Made by a program: the position numbers and the translations under genes. Below, piece by piece: positions 36,925 through 47,372 of a DNA stretch of 64,000 bases (positions are counted from its first letter, which is position 1; each line of letters begins with the position of its first letter). The notes beneath the pieces were generated by a model that saw nothing but the letters and a program-made list of their open reading frames with translations, searched no databases and was not told the DNA's origin. Where the stretch lies: the NCBI GenBank assembly GCA_030849065.1, contig JASAON010001609.1, forward strand, positions 27,417 through 91,416, written 5' to 3'. The DNA comes from Jaenimonas drosophilae (taxonomy: Eukaryota > Euglenozoa > Kinetoplastea > Trypanosomatida > Trypanosomatidae).

Positions 36925-39771
36925 TCATCGTGCGCCACCTCCTCTGCCGCCAGCGCGACCACGTCCAGGAGGTGAGGCACCACCACCACCACCTCCTCCT
37001 CCACGTTGAGATCCGCGACGACGTGCACCCCCGCGACCGCGAGCTGCCGTTGGTGTTGGCAGAACACCACCGCCACCACTGACAACACCTCCAGCAGATT
37101 CCTGTGGTGGTGCTGGACGAGTTGCTTGACGTGGAGGCCCCAGGATGCCGCCACCTCCGCGACGTGGCGTTGGCAGCACCGCCGCCACGCCATCGCCCAA
37201 CACCGAAGAACCTTGTGGCCTCACTTGCTGCTTCTGCTGCGGCACATGTTGTTGTTGTTGTTGTTGTGCAAGGCGTTGTGGTGATGATCCCGCGACGCCC
37301 ACCACCACCCTTGGCATTCGTGGTGGCTCCTCCATGTGCGTGCCAAATGGGGAATCAAAGGCAGCGGGTGGTGCGCCCATCACGTGCGTGGGCTGCAGAA
37401 CGGCAGCGTGTGGCACCGTTGATGATGATGATGTTGGTGCTGGTGGCGATGCACGTGTTGTTGTTGGCGGTGGAGCTGTTGTTGTTGGTATTGGCGTTGG
37501 CTTAGGTGGAGGCGGCACCACGATGGAGGCATCTCGCACACGCTGGACAGCATTGGCGAAGCTCTGCCCGTAGCGCTGCGCCGCCACATCGTGATTGGCG
37601 GAGGTCGTGGTGTTGTTGTTGTTGTTGTTGTTGTTGCTGATGGAGCTCGTGGCGATGTGTGCCAACACATTCTGCACGTGGCTCATCTTCGTGGCCCCAT
37701 TCGCCGCCTCACGCTGACGGCACACATCCATCATCTTCATCCACATGATGTGGCGCTGCCGTCGATGTTTCCGCCTCTCCGTGCGATCAGCTTCCTTCGT
37801 GAAGCCATGAAGTAGCTCCTGCGCCACCTCCGCCACGTTTGTGCCAGCCGCGCGCTCCTCCTTCGTCACCGCCATGAGCCGACGTGGAAGATCATCTTGT
37901 TGAGATTGTGTGTGTTGCAATCGATGGAGGAGCATCGCCGCACTCTCCATCATGTTGGCGGCCGTCGTGGAGAAGCACATGGCACGTCGCGGTGGTGGTG
38001 GTGGCACATCCAACGCCTTGCCATGCTGCTTCTTCTGCTTCTGCTCGAGGAATGCCTCTACAGCGGCGTTGCGGAGAATGGCGGGGAGCTCATTGAGTGT
38101 GCGGCCAACGTGTTGTGGCGCATGTGGGTGCAGGTACTCAACGAATGAGTGCTGCTCCGCCATCTCACTCGCACGCCAACAACTGATGAGGCGTTGAACC
38201 TCGGGGCGGATAAAACACAGCCGAAGACTGTGGCCCGTTGGCTCCCCTGCGCGGAGCTCCTCAAAGGTGAAATCCATCAACGATGATGATGATGATGTTG
38301 ATGATGATGTTGATGATGATGTTGTTGTTGTTGTTGTGGCATGTGTTTCATCGCCGAGGAGGGGCTGGATAAACAACTTGTGCCACGGGCAGCCGTCGTG
38401 GTGCTGATTGCACCACGCCGCATGGCCAATATGCATCTCCGCCATCGTTGTGGCATCACCATCAACACCAGCAACCTCCTCCTCGCCTTCTTCTTCGCCC
38501 ACCTCGGTTGGGGTGTCTGAGCGTTGTTGTGATGGTTGGCGCGCGTGCTCATCATCAGCTTCAGCATCATTCTCATCACGTACGGGTGATTTGCTGGCCG
38601 AGGAGGTGAAGCCGCCACCATCTTCTCCTAACGTTGCTGATGTGTGTTGCTCAGTGGCACATGCATCTGCCGCTACATCAGCTTCCTCCGTGGCGCTTGT
38701 GTGTTGGTTGGCCAATGAGTGCTGAATCGATGTACGCGGCGCGGCACCGCAGTAGCGGCAGCGGATGACCCATCCAGGAAGAGCATCATTATCATCATCA
38801 TCACCAACATCCTTCATTAGCTTCTCGTGCAGCACAAAGCCGTACATACGTAGAAGAATAAGAAGATGTTGTTGCGTGAGCTCTCGTAGCTCCTCAGGCA
38901 CATCCACGGCACCGTTGTTGTTGTTGGATGTTGTTGCCGCTGACAACTCTGCTCGGCGTTCTTTAGGGCAGAAGAGCACCGCGAGGATAGGGATGGCCAC
39001 TGAGCAACTCACCCACCGCAACCCGTTGAGCTCCGCCATCATCATGCGCATCATCTCACGCTCCTCCTCTGTTTGGTCGGCGTGGAGCTCTGCAACGGCG
39101 GTGGTGAAGACGGTTGATGATGATGGCACCTCACGTTGGAGCTGCGATGGTGGCAATCCGCGAGGAAGAAGAAGCACCGTTGAGCTTGCTGCACCTGATG
39201 ATGATGATGATGATGATGTGTTGGCATCTACTCTCACCGCTGCACAACGTGATCGGAGGAAGATGGATTCCTCCACACGCAGAGATGATGGATGTAGTAC
39301 CATTTGGCATACTTCATGGCCACGCCAACAACACGTCGATGTGTGGCTGCGACGCAGGAGCTCCTCACGCACATGTTGCTGCTCCTCGCGGATGAGGAGC
39401 GCAGACCGTGGCCGCTTCTTGCCAACTTCCTCCGCCACCCCATCACTAAAAAGAAGCGTCGATGGTGTGGCGGCCAACGCGAGACGCTCCTTCTCCGCTA
39501 CCATCGTGAGTTGCTGGCAACACGAAGTGAAGATGAGCAGCTGTGCAGGAGGAGGAAGTGGTTCTGGCATCTGTAACAACTTCTTCACGCTGTCGTTGTG
39601 TGCAATCAGCTCTGTAGCATGTGGAGGTGCTGGACGCACGGAGTGTGGCGATGCGTTGGAGGAGGCGAGAAGAGTCATGGCGAAGATGTTCTTCTCGAGC
39701 ATGGCCGACGCTGACGTGCATCGATGCCACTGTGCGAGGCAATCAAACACAGCATCGGAGGAGATGAGCAT
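36925..39771 (-). CDS. Large low-complexity protein with possible split C3HC zinc finger and RGG tail
   Basis: The 948-aa protein starts at the ATG at 39771; a GTG one codon upstream is not needed. Residues 338-341 are CRYC and, after an insert of about 115 residues rich in acidic and Ser runs, residues 457-461 are HHDGC followed by Pro-Trp. The C-x2-C then H-x3-C-P-W order is that of C3HC zinc fingers (NIPA/ZC3HC1 and yeast Pml39/Rsm1, linked to the nuclear pore basket). The usual upstream helix with Trp is not clear, so the match is tentative. Around residues 620-720 charged helices occur. The last 45 residues are Gly/Arg-rich with several RGG and GRG motifs, as in RNA-binding or arginine-methylated proteins. 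Asn, Ser and Thr runs occur throughout. The name is inference; the gene is well supported. Confidence 0.6.
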   Translation of the reverse strand: MLISSDAVFDCLAQWHRCTSASAMLEKNIFAMTLLASSNASPHSVRPAPPHATELIAHNDSVKKLLQMPEPLPPPAQLLIFTSCCQQLTMVAEKERLALAATPSTLLFSDGVAEEVGKKRPRSALLIREEQQHVREELLRRSHTSTCCWRGHEVCQMVLHPSSLRVEESIFLRSRCAAVRVDANTSSSSSSSGAASSTVLLLPRGLPPSQLQREVPSSSTVFTTAVAELHADQTEEEREMMRMMMAELNGLRWVSCSVAIPILAVLFCPKERRAELSAATTSNNNNGAVDVPEELRELTQQHLLILLRMYGFVLHEKLMKDVGDDDDNDALPGWVIRCRYCGAAPRTSIQHSLANQHTSATEEADVAADACATEQHTSATLGEDGGGFTSSASKSPVRDENDAEADDEHARQPSQQRSDTPTEVGEEEGEEEVAGVDGDATTMAEMHIGHAAWCNQHHDGCPWHKLFIQPLLGDETHATTTTTTSSSTSSSTSSSSSLMDFTFEELRAGEPTGHSLRLCFIRPEVQRLISCWRASEMAEQHSFVEYLHPHAPQHVGRTLNELPAILRNAAVEAFLEQKQKKQHGKALDVPPPPPRRAMCFSTTAANMMESAAMLLHRLQHTQSQQDDLPRRLMAVTKEERAAGTNVAEVAQELLHGFTKEADRTERRKHRRQRHIMWMKMMDVCRQREAANGATKMSHVQNVLAHIATSSISNNNNNNNNTTTSANHDVAAQRYGQSFANAVQRVRDASIVVPPPPKPTPIPTTTAPPPTTTRASPPAPTSSSSTVPHAAVLQPTHVMGAPPAAFDSPFGTHMEEPPRMPRVVVGVAGSSPQRLAQQQQQQHVPQQKQQVRPQGSSVLGDGVAAVLPTPRRGGGGILGPPRQATRPAPPQESAGGVVSGGGGVLPTPTAARGRGGARRRGSQRGGGGGGGGASPPGRGRAGGRGGGAR

Positions 39772-41095
39772 CACGACGTGGGCTGCAACAAAGCTAATGC
39801 GCTTCCTCTCCTACCTAGTGGTCACGCACACGCACACAAGCACGTTGATCTGTGTGGCGTACTTCTCCGTGTGTGTGTGTGTGTGAGAGAGAAAGAGAGG
39901 AGGTGGAAGAGCCTCCTGCAATCCAGCCCCCTCTTGTGTGCGGAGGTGGCAGCTTCTCTGCCTTGCTCTATTTCGTGTGGCAACTTCACAACAACGAACA
40001 AGAAGATGAGAAAACAGAAACCGAAACAGAACAATGATCATATACGCGGATTGGGTGATTGAAGCACGTACAACCAACAAATGCAGTCGTGGTTGTGTGT
40101 GCGGTGGATGGCTATACGCCTCCCTCACACACAACATTGTTGGTGCTCTTGTTTCTTAGGTTGATGCCTAGAGGTGCGTAGAGAGATACGTATGTGCTGG
40201 ACGACGATGATGATGATGAGAGGTGCGGGGCACCGCCTACATCTTCTCCATCCGCCAACAATATCGGCTAAAAATTTTTTTTCTTCTTCACGCATTCTTG
40301 TGCTCCACAGGGCACCACGTCCATCACCACCATCACAGTTACACATTTTTTTTTGATGTTGTAGATGATGAGTTGGAGAGAGGGGGGGCGGTGTGTGTGC
40401 GGAGATGGCGGCATCCGCCCAGGACGCGCTTATCACGGCGCAGAAGGCCGCTCTACGGTGAAGTAGCCGTTGATTGCTGCTGTTTGGTGTTTGTGTGTTT
40501 CGTAGTGCTCAACGAACATGATGATGATGATGATGATGGTTGAGTGAGGGGGTCCATCCTAAACGCAGTCAGGAACCTGCACAAACTCACACAACTCACT
40601 CGATCATGCACGCACTATGCACCCACGAATCACCCGTGAAAAAAAAACAAATACAGAAAATCAAGCCAAAAAAAAAAACGGAATCTGAAAAACATGCGAA
40701 CAACGACACATGATGCCAGCAGCACAAATGAGCATCATTCATCTTCATGGCCCACCAAACACAAGTACCTACACACAAGATGTATAAACGCACTAGTGAA
40801 GGATGATGCTTGAAGAGATGAAGGATTTCATGTGGTGCCTGAGTGTCATGGCCGCCAACGCCTTGTTTTTCGGAGGGCGGTGTTTGGGGATGAGTACAGT
40901 GCAGTCAGAGAGCATCGTGGCACGTATGTGTGTGTGTGTGTGTGTGTGTGTAGTGGCAGGAGGTGCGTGAAGATGTACGGAAGCACATCTTCTCTTTCCT
41001 TATCATACACACAACATTGGCCACACACTGGCATAACCAACAACAACCACACATACTACATCACGAGTATGCATGTGTGTGAGTGTGTTGTGTGC
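39772..41095. other. Long intergenic region with (TG)n
   Basis: About 1.3 kb without a supportable gene. It holds a TG and GA run near 39866-39900, (GAT)n near 40206-40221 and 40518-40540, A tracts near 40639-40680 and a (TG)n run at 40927-40951. The minus open frame 40125-40436 has no family features. Confidence 0.6.
40927..40951. repeat. (TG)n dinucleotide run
   Basis: About twelve TG units, one of the longest dinucleotide runs in the window, in the spacer downstream of the coiled-coil gene. Confidence 0.9.
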
Positions 41096-41932
41096 TTAGT
41101 TCTGCTCCTCCTCCTCCGTCTTGCCCTCGATCTTCTCCACGGCGGCATTCTCCGTCTGCGCGGTGCCAATCAGAAACTTAGCGTTGTGCGTGAGAGCGGC
41201 GTTGCGTGAGTTCAGCTCGCGGCACTGGCGCGCATCACGAGCGGCGGCAAGCTTAGCCTTCTTGATCTCCACCTCGTAGTGCTCCTCCACGCGGCGATCA
41301 TCGCGCTCCTGCTTCACCACCTCCGCCTGAAGCTTCGAGCGGCGGTTGCGCTGCTCAATGAGGCTCTTGTGGAGCTCGCTGGAGCTCTGAGCGTTCTCGC
41401 GGGTGTGGGTGATGGTGAGGCGGTCGGGCTCATCGAGCTCATCGAGATTCATCTCCTCATCCTGGGCGTTCTTCTTGCTCGTGCGCTCCTTGGCGTTATT
41501 CACGCGACGCAGAATCACGTCGCGCTTCTTCTGAAGGCGCTCAATATAGTCCGCCATCTCCTGCTCCGTGGTTTCTTGGTCGCGCTCCACCACCTCCGCA
41601 GACTCCTCGGGCAGCTTCTCCTCCACATACTTGTGTGCGTTCTCCAAAAATGCCTCGAGGCAACGCAGGCGTGCCGCGGTGTGGTGCACCGACGAGGACT
41701 CGATCTCGAGGGAGAGCGCATCCTGCTCATCCTTGTGGTGGCGGATCTGCTCGCTGAGGCCGGCGCGCTCACGGCGGAGCTCATCAATGTTCGGCAAGGT
41801 GGTCGCATCATCGTCAAAATCCTTGTCAGCGAGGATCACCTCGAGACGGCGGCTGTAGCTCCCGCGGAGCTCCTCCAGACGTGCCTTGGCCTCCAACAGC
41901 TGCTCCTCGGTGGTGTGGTTCGTGGCAGACAT
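41096..41932 (-). CDS. Coiled-coil protein of unknown function
   Basis: The 278-aa protein is almost all charged helix with heptad character: TEEQLLEAKARLEELRGSYS near the start, then RERAGLSEQIRHHKDEQDAL, and ADYIERLQKKRDVILRRVNN in the middle. A short acidic hinge (EEMNLDELDEPD) lies near residue 170, followed by more coiled coil to residue 240. The end is acidic (EGKTEEEEQN). No signal peptide, membrane segment or catalytic motif is present. Such proteins in flagellates are often axonemal or basal-body parts, but nothing here proves it. The ATG is followed directly by helix-forming sequence and preceded by a TG-rich leader. Confidence 0.75.
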   Translation of the reverse strand: MSATNHTTEEQLLEAKARLEELRGSYSRRLEVILADKDFDDDATTLPNIDELRRERAGLSEQIRHHKDEQDALSLEIESSSVHHTAARLRCLEAFLENAHKYVEEKLPEESAEVVERDQETTEQEMADYIERLQKKRDVILRRVNNAKERTSKKNAQDEEMNLDELDEPDRLTITHTRENAQSSSELHKSLIEQRNRRSKLQAEVVKQERDDRRVEEHYEVEIKKAKLAAARDARQCRELNSRNAALTHNAKFLIGTAQTENAAVEKIEGKTEEEEQN

Positions 41933-42821
41933 GATGAGTGTGTGTGTGTTGTTGGTGGTGTTTGTGGGTGGGCAAGTAGTGCGCTAAAGAGGTGTGTGAA
42001 TGAAGGTTTTGAAGCTTCTGGCGAGTGGGTGCGTATACGTGAGAAGAAGAAATGAGGAAGGAGAGAAGAGATTAGGTTGTTGTTGTTGTTGTTGTTGTGA
42101 TGATGATGGATGGATAAGATGTTGTTGGGTGAGTGAGTTAGAAGCAAATCATCGCAGTTGTGCGTGTTGGCACCCCATCGTCTTCAGCAATCTCCTCCAC
42201 TCAGCAACTCGAGAGGAGAGGAGATATAGTACTGGCAGTGTGTGTGCTTGTGCGTGTGTGTGGTTGGTGCGCATGACCAACCACACACACACACACGCAC
42301 ATACACGCACAGAAGGAGAGAGGAGGGAAAAGAAGACGCCTGCAGCTAATCACGCACACGCCGCAGCACAACACATTCGCAGATCGCTTCGATCCTTCAT
42401 CGCCAACAACCATGCGTGGTGGTAGGAAGAGAAGGATGAGGCATAGCCACGACGCAACAACAACAACAACGCTGAAGCAATCACCCTTCCATCTGCCCCA
42501 CCACTTCTCCCCATGTTGGGCCTCTTGGTGTGTGGTTGGGGGGGGGGTGCATCATGGCCAATACATCATCATCTACACAGAAGATGCTGTGTGGTGCACG
42601 GCAAACGAACGTGATGGTATTGGTGTTGTTGTTGTAGATGCGTTGCGGATGATGAATGAGCTCGAATTATGCGATCACTTTGATCATGATGAAGTTGATG
42701 AGTGGGACGATAAAAAAACGGCCAGCATCGTTGTGTTGCAAATGCTGTGTTGTTGTTGCTGTTGTTGTTGTTGTTGTTGTCTTTTGATGGTGTTGGCACA
42801 TATATATGTGTGTGTGCCATG
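41933..42821. other. Intergenic region between the HAD phosphatase and coiled-coil genes
   Basis: About 0.89 kb. (TTG)n lies near 42079-42098, CA runs near 42283-42300, a G run near 42539-42547 and (TTG)n near 42748-42780 just downstream of the phosphatase stop codon. No supportable gene. Confidence 0.5.
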
Positions 42822-44774
42822 TTACAGCTTCGATAGGATATGGCTGCTCTCCACGCTTGAGTGAGCCTTTGTCTGTGCCGCACGCAGCGCACGCTGAAAG
42901 TGCTGCTCACTGACCACAACCGAAGAAGTGGAGCACTGCGACTCCTCTGGTACATGTAGTTGCTGCAACAGCTCGGAGAGAAACAGCGCCGTGCCATCTT
43001 CCTCCCCTCCAACGTAGAAGATGTTGGCGCACAATCGATCATCCATCATCGGGCCACAACGCTTCATCATGTCTTGGAGCGCGGTGCTGCTCGGAGCTGG
43101 ACTGCCATCCGGCAGGAGTGGCTGCTCACCACGTACCTCCGCCTCACGAGTACGTTGCACGCGACGTCGTATACGTTCGTGGCGCTGTTGTTGTTGGCTC
43201 GTCTTCTCCACAGAAATGAAGGCCACATCAGCAAAAACGGTGAGCTCATAATCGGTGAGATGCGGATTATCACCCATGGCCACGGCCAAGCCACTCGAGA
43301 CGGCAGCCTCAAAGGTTGGTACACCATCATCATCATCATCATCATTCTTCTTTTTGTGGTGGTGGTGGTGGTTGATGCTGTCTTGTGTGCGCGGATTCAG
43401 TCCGAGTAGGTAGCGCAGTGCCGTGGATTTATTGATGCCCAACTTGGCAAAGACGACGCTGTTTGGTTGTGCCATGCACTGCACGCCTCCACGCATGAAA
43501 CATGCCTCATGTGGCCGGAAGTAGCGTGAGAAGAGGGCGATGGGTACGCCAAGCACGATGATCTGCGCCGCCATGGCATCATCATGAGCAAGTGGGTCTG
43601 CCACTTTACGTTGTGCGTGAGCAGCACGGCTGGCGGCACTACGGGAGAGTTCTTGTGTGCCGAGGAGATGCATAAAAATAGCAGCGGCACGCTCCGTATA
43701 CGGATGCAAGGCCGTTGTTTGTGTGGCACTCATCTCTGCTTCCAAGCAGTACATGATGCGCTCCTTGGTGAAGATGGCGGATTGTTGCTGCGCCGATGAT
43801 GATGATGATGATGAGGATGATGTGTGGTCAGGACGGCCAACAGCGATGGAGGCACGAACATGCTCCACACGCATGATGCCGAGCACAAGAAGGAAGTAGG
43901 GCCGCTTCCTGAGGTACTTCAGCTTCCACGCAATCTGCTCAGCGGTGTCTTGTGCCACGAGCTTCTCCACCGACGTACATTCTTGCATCGATGATGATGA
44001 TGACGATGATGATGATGGCTGCTTGTCCTCCACCATGATGGCGTGTGCAACATGGAGGTAGCGCAGCAGCGCCAACCACATGCGCCGATAGCGTCTGGAG
44101 AGCATCTTCAGGGCTGCCATCACCGCCCCATCACCGCGGAGGAGGTCCTCGACGAAGTTGTAGTAAATCTTCTCCACGATGGCCACCACCTCACGACAGG
44201 TGGAGGCAGAGATGCACGTACCACGAACACACACACCCTCCAATGAGCTACTACTACTACTACTGCTGCTGCTGATGGTGGTACTGACGGACGTTGTTGT
44301 TGTTGGGCTCTTCTGCCTCCACGCCTCCAACGCGCTCGTGCTCGGGCAGTGAAGAATGGTGGCATAACCGGGCAGAGCACACACACGGTCGGAGGTACAC
44401 CAGTACAACACCGCGCCGGTATAGAGGCTCAGCAGGAGTGTGCCAGGATGATGACGTACACCGCCACAGGATGATGCTTGGCTTTTCGTCGTGCTGTTGT
44501 GCGTGGATGTGCCAGAACCTCCTTCACGCTCCACGCGCCAACGTTGGTAGTCTGCGAAGCTGCCTAAACATGAACGCAGTGGCTGATAGAGCTGCTCCAT
44601 CACACGCAAATCGGCGGTCGTTACGACGCACACGTTGCCGCCATGTTTGATCCATCGTTGCAGTGGTTTGTAGCAAGAACTGCTCATCAGGGGTGCATAT
44701 CGGCCCTGTGCCTTGTGTGGCGTGCTGATCAGAGTGCCATCCAAATCGGCGAGCAGCCAACAGTTGGCCAACAT
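42822..44774 (-). CDS. HAD-superfamily phosphatase with C-terminal SKL (predicted glycosomal)
   Basis: The 650-aa protein carries the HAD core. Motif I is LLADLDGTL with Asp10 and Asp12, motif II lies in NVCVVTTADL, a Lys-bearing motif III lies in FAKLGINKSTALRYLLGL, and motif IV is MGDNPHLTD at about residue 500. The arrangement is that of a C2-capped (Cof-type) HAD hydrolase, which usually dephosphorylates sugar phosphates or nucleotides; the substrate is unknown. Between motif II and III lie about 330 residues with Ser/Thr runs and a predicted cap. The protein ends in ILSKL, a canonical PTS1, which predicts import into peroxisomes or glycosomes. In kinetoplastids that is where sugar-phosphate metabolism is housed, so a metabolite phosphatase there makes sense. 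Poly-Ser and poly-Asp runs come from microsatellites. Confidence 0.8.
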   Translation of the reverse strand: MLANCWLLADLDGTLISTPHKAQGRYAPLMSSSCYKPLQRWIKHGGNVCVVTTADLRVMEQLYQPLRSCLGSFADYQRWRVEREGGSGTSTHNSTTKSQASSCGGVRHHPGTLLLSLYTGAVLYWCTSDRVCALPGYATILHCPSTSALEAWRQKSPTTTTSVSTTISSSSSSSSSSLEGVCVRGTCISASTCREVVAIVEKIYYNFVEDLLRGDGAVMAALKMLSRRYRRMWLALLRYLHVAHAIMVEDKQPSSSSSSSSSMQECTSVEKLVAQDTAEQIAWKLKYLRKRPYFLLVLGIMRVEHVRASIAVGRPDHTSSSSSSSSSAQQQSAIFTKERIMYCLEAEMSATQTTALHPYTERAAAIFMHLLGTQELSRSAASRAAHAQRKVADPLAHDDAMAAQIIVLGVPIALFSRYFRPHEACFMRGGVQCMAQPNSVVFAKLGINKSTALRYLLGLNPRTQDSINHHHHHKKKNDDDDDDGVPTFEAAVSSGLAVAMGDNPHLTDYELTVFADVAFISVEKTSQQQQRHERIRRRVQRTREAEVRGEQPLLPDGSPAPSSTALQDMMKRCGPMMDDRLCANIFYVGGEEDGTALFLSELLQQLHVPEESQCSTSSVVVSEQHFQRALRAAQTKAHSSVESSHILSKL

Positions 44775-45101
44775 GGATGAAGATGAGGAGAAGAACTTCT
44801 TTTTATTGTGTGAGTATGAGAGGGAAGGGAGTATGAGGAGGAGCTACAACACATTAGAGGCACAAGAAGAAGGGAGATGATGATGGTGATGGGCAACGAA
44901 CAGTTAGATTGGAGGCTTCTGTAGTGGTGCAAGAACAAACACGTACGCACAACAACAACATGCTTAAGCAGATCTTCCTTAGTTGGGGATATGAAGAACG
45001 TTTGGCCCCACGAGGCTTATGCATGTGGAGGAGGGGTAAATCCCAGCACATTAAACATGAAGAAGAAGAGAGTAGCCGGCCTACACACATACACGCACGT
45101 A

Positions 45102-45130
<29 letters not shown>
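44775..45130. other. Intergenic region starting in a (CAT)n run
   Basis: About 0.36 kb. The (CAT)n run at 45103-45134 begins within the DPH2 stop codon. On the minus strand pyrimidine-rich stretches near 44885-44868 and 44845-44810 could be splice signals for the phosphatase gene. Confidence 0.5.

Positions 45131-45134
<4 letters not shown>
45103..45134. repeat. (CAT)n microsatellite over the DPH2 stop codon
   Basis: Read on the coding strand this gives ten consecutive in-frame TGA codons, the first of which ends DPH2. Confidence 0.95.
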
Positions 45135-47017
45135 GATTGCTCCGTCGTATATCCCTTGGCAATGCCGTGTTTCCCCTGCGCCACCTCCGTTTGCACCTCC
45201 GTCTCGCCCAGACGCGGCTCCAAGCCAACGTAGGAGCGTTCGTACAAACGTGCCAAGGCACCGTTGGCGTGTGGAGCAGCCATCAACGCACCGGCGGCAG
45301 ATGTGGCCACAAGCGCGTGTGGCTGGCGCTCCACGAGCTCCTCATGCGCCGCCATCCCTTCACGTTGGGCCAGTGCCTCCGTCAGTGCGTCTTGCAGTGG
45401 CTCAACAATGTAATCGAAGAGAGTGTTGTAGGCCGCCATGCTGCCGTACTTGGCGGCATCGCGCTGTTCCACGTCGTGTGAGTTGGTGTCTGGGGTGGTG
45501 GTCAGCGCGAGGAGCACCTCCGCGGGTGAAACAACGGGCTTCAGATAGCCATCCTGCTTCTCGGGGAAGTAGCTCGAGCGGCTGTTGGGGCACGCAACCG
45601 CCACAAAACAATCCACGGTATCAATGAAGTTGGCGAGCTTGTACTCGTTGAGATGGCCAACGTAGAGGATGTAGGAACGTTTGCCATAGGCGCGAAGGAG
45701 CTTGTGCAGCAACATGGTGGTTTCATAGTAGCCAGAGATGGCGAGAGAGGCCACGAGGATGCCCACCGCACTGCTCGCGCGCACTGCTTCAATATTATAG
45801 TCGCGGAGATGATAGCGACGACGGCAGGCGGTGAAGGCGGCGGCGGCGGTGGCGTTGGCGAGGACGTGTAGGCCGCCGGAGGAGGGGTGGAGCACCGCAT
45901 CGAGCCAACCATCCACCGCACACGATTGCGCCACCTCATCTTCTTCGGGTGTTGTGCTGCAGGACGATGCGTGTGGAGCAACAAGAGACACATCAGCGCC
46001 CAGGAACTCATCCATGATGGAGAGTGGGGGAACGGCAGAAGAGGTGCGCTCGAGCACCTCGCGGCACGCATCTGTGTAGTGGTATTGATGATAGTGTTGT
46101 ATGCTGGTGAGGTGAGTTGGGTGGGCGCACCGGCGTGGGCCCACGAAGAGGAAGTGATGAACCGTGGCTGTGGTATTTTCATCATTTGCATCGCGTGGCA
46201 CACGTACCCCATTCACGAGCCACGACGGTGTGCTGCTCTCCTCCGCACCATCGTAGCCACACCAACACACATCCACTCCATCACGCACCAACGATGATGA
46301 TGATGATAAAATCCATCGCTGCTCCACCTCCTCCACGAGCTTCTTGCTGTTGTGGCTGCCCACCACCGTCAGGCGCACACGTACGCCATCATGTGGGCCA
46401 TCACTCCACTGCTCATGAAGCGCAACAACCATGCGAGCGACCACACCCAGCACCACACGTGCCGCCGTGGATGGGGGGCGTGCAGCTGATGATGATGATG
46501 ATGATGCAGAGCCACCGCAGCTCAGCGCAAATGGCTCATGCACGTAGAAAACGGGCAGCCTCGAGGAGCGGCTCATGCACGCCTCCCCAAAGTGTACGAT
46601 GGAATCTGCGTGATAGTGCTGTGCCGTGATCTCATCGGGGCAGCAGCTGCCAAATGTGTTGTCGGCGAGCACGAAGACGCGGCTGACGGGGGCGTTGGGG
46701 TTGGGCATGGTGGATGATGCGGTAGGGCCGCAGCCACAACCACCAACATTGCCACATGATGAGGATGATGTTGCCTCCTTCACGGCGTGGCGGTGGCGTG
46801 GATCGGCGTGGAGGAGAGACTGAAGCTCACGCACCACCGCCACCGTCTCGTCTAGCATATCATCCGGAAACTGCAGCGCCGTGTGCAGGAGTGGTGTTGG
46901 TCTATCAAGGAGGAACTCCACAACCTCTGCCAATCTGTACTTGTTAGTGATGCTCTCTCGTGCGGCGGTCTTGCGATGAACGCGCACCGCCGCCTCCATT
47001 GGAGCATCGTGAAACAT
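45131..47017 (-). CDS. DPH2: Diphthamide biosynthesis protein 2
   Basis: The 628-aa protein matches DPH2, which with DPH1 forms the iron-sulfur enzyme that starts diphthamide synthesis on elongation factor 2. Clear family segments are the ALQFPDDML strand near the N-terminus, VLADNTFGSCCPDEITAQHY with the Cys pair at about residues 125-126, IVHFGEACMS with LPVFYVHEPF, GKRSYILYVGHLNEYKLANF, FVAVACPNS with the third Cys position, PVVSPAEVLLAL, and the closing RSYVGLEPRLGETEV. It is longer than human DPH2 (489 aa) because of Ser, Thr and Asp-rich inserts. The frame is open up to an ATG at 47200; I prefer 47017 because family similarity begins there, but the earlier start cannot be excluded. Confidence 0.9.
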
Positions 47018-47372
47018 GTGTTCGTCAAGTGAAGAAATAAATGAATGAAACAAGCGTGGTGTTTCGTCTTCTCCACCCTTGAAGAGATGGAGTAGGTCTT
47101 GGCTGGAGATGAATTGTGAAGAAACGTTAAGTGACAATACATGTGTGCAATGATAATCATCATGAGGATGAATATGTGCCACAACAGCCAACAACAACAT
47201 CTTCTGTGTTGGATGAAGCAGTACCTGATTAGTTTTCCTTGTGCGGGCATATGCCCACTTACGCGTGATTATTCTCTCCGCAACCTCTCACCATCCTCAT
47301 CCAGCACATGGCCATGAAAGTGTACGTTTGTACGTCGTGGTGGATGTTTTCGCATGAAGACGTAAACAGCTC
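47018..47372. other. Intergenic region between DPH2 and the nucleostemin-like GTPase
   Basis: About 0.35 kb. It may include coding sequence of DPH2 if the upstream ATG at 47200 is used. No other gene seen. Confidence 0.4.

Noticed and set aside
39772..39774. GTG one codon upstream used as start of the 948-aa protein
   Set aside because: Nuclear genes in kinetoplastids use ATG; an ATG follows immediately.
38765..39886. Plus-strand open frame of 373 codons
   Set aside because: It lies opposite the 948-aa gene and contains Ser and Cys runs from antisense microsatellites.
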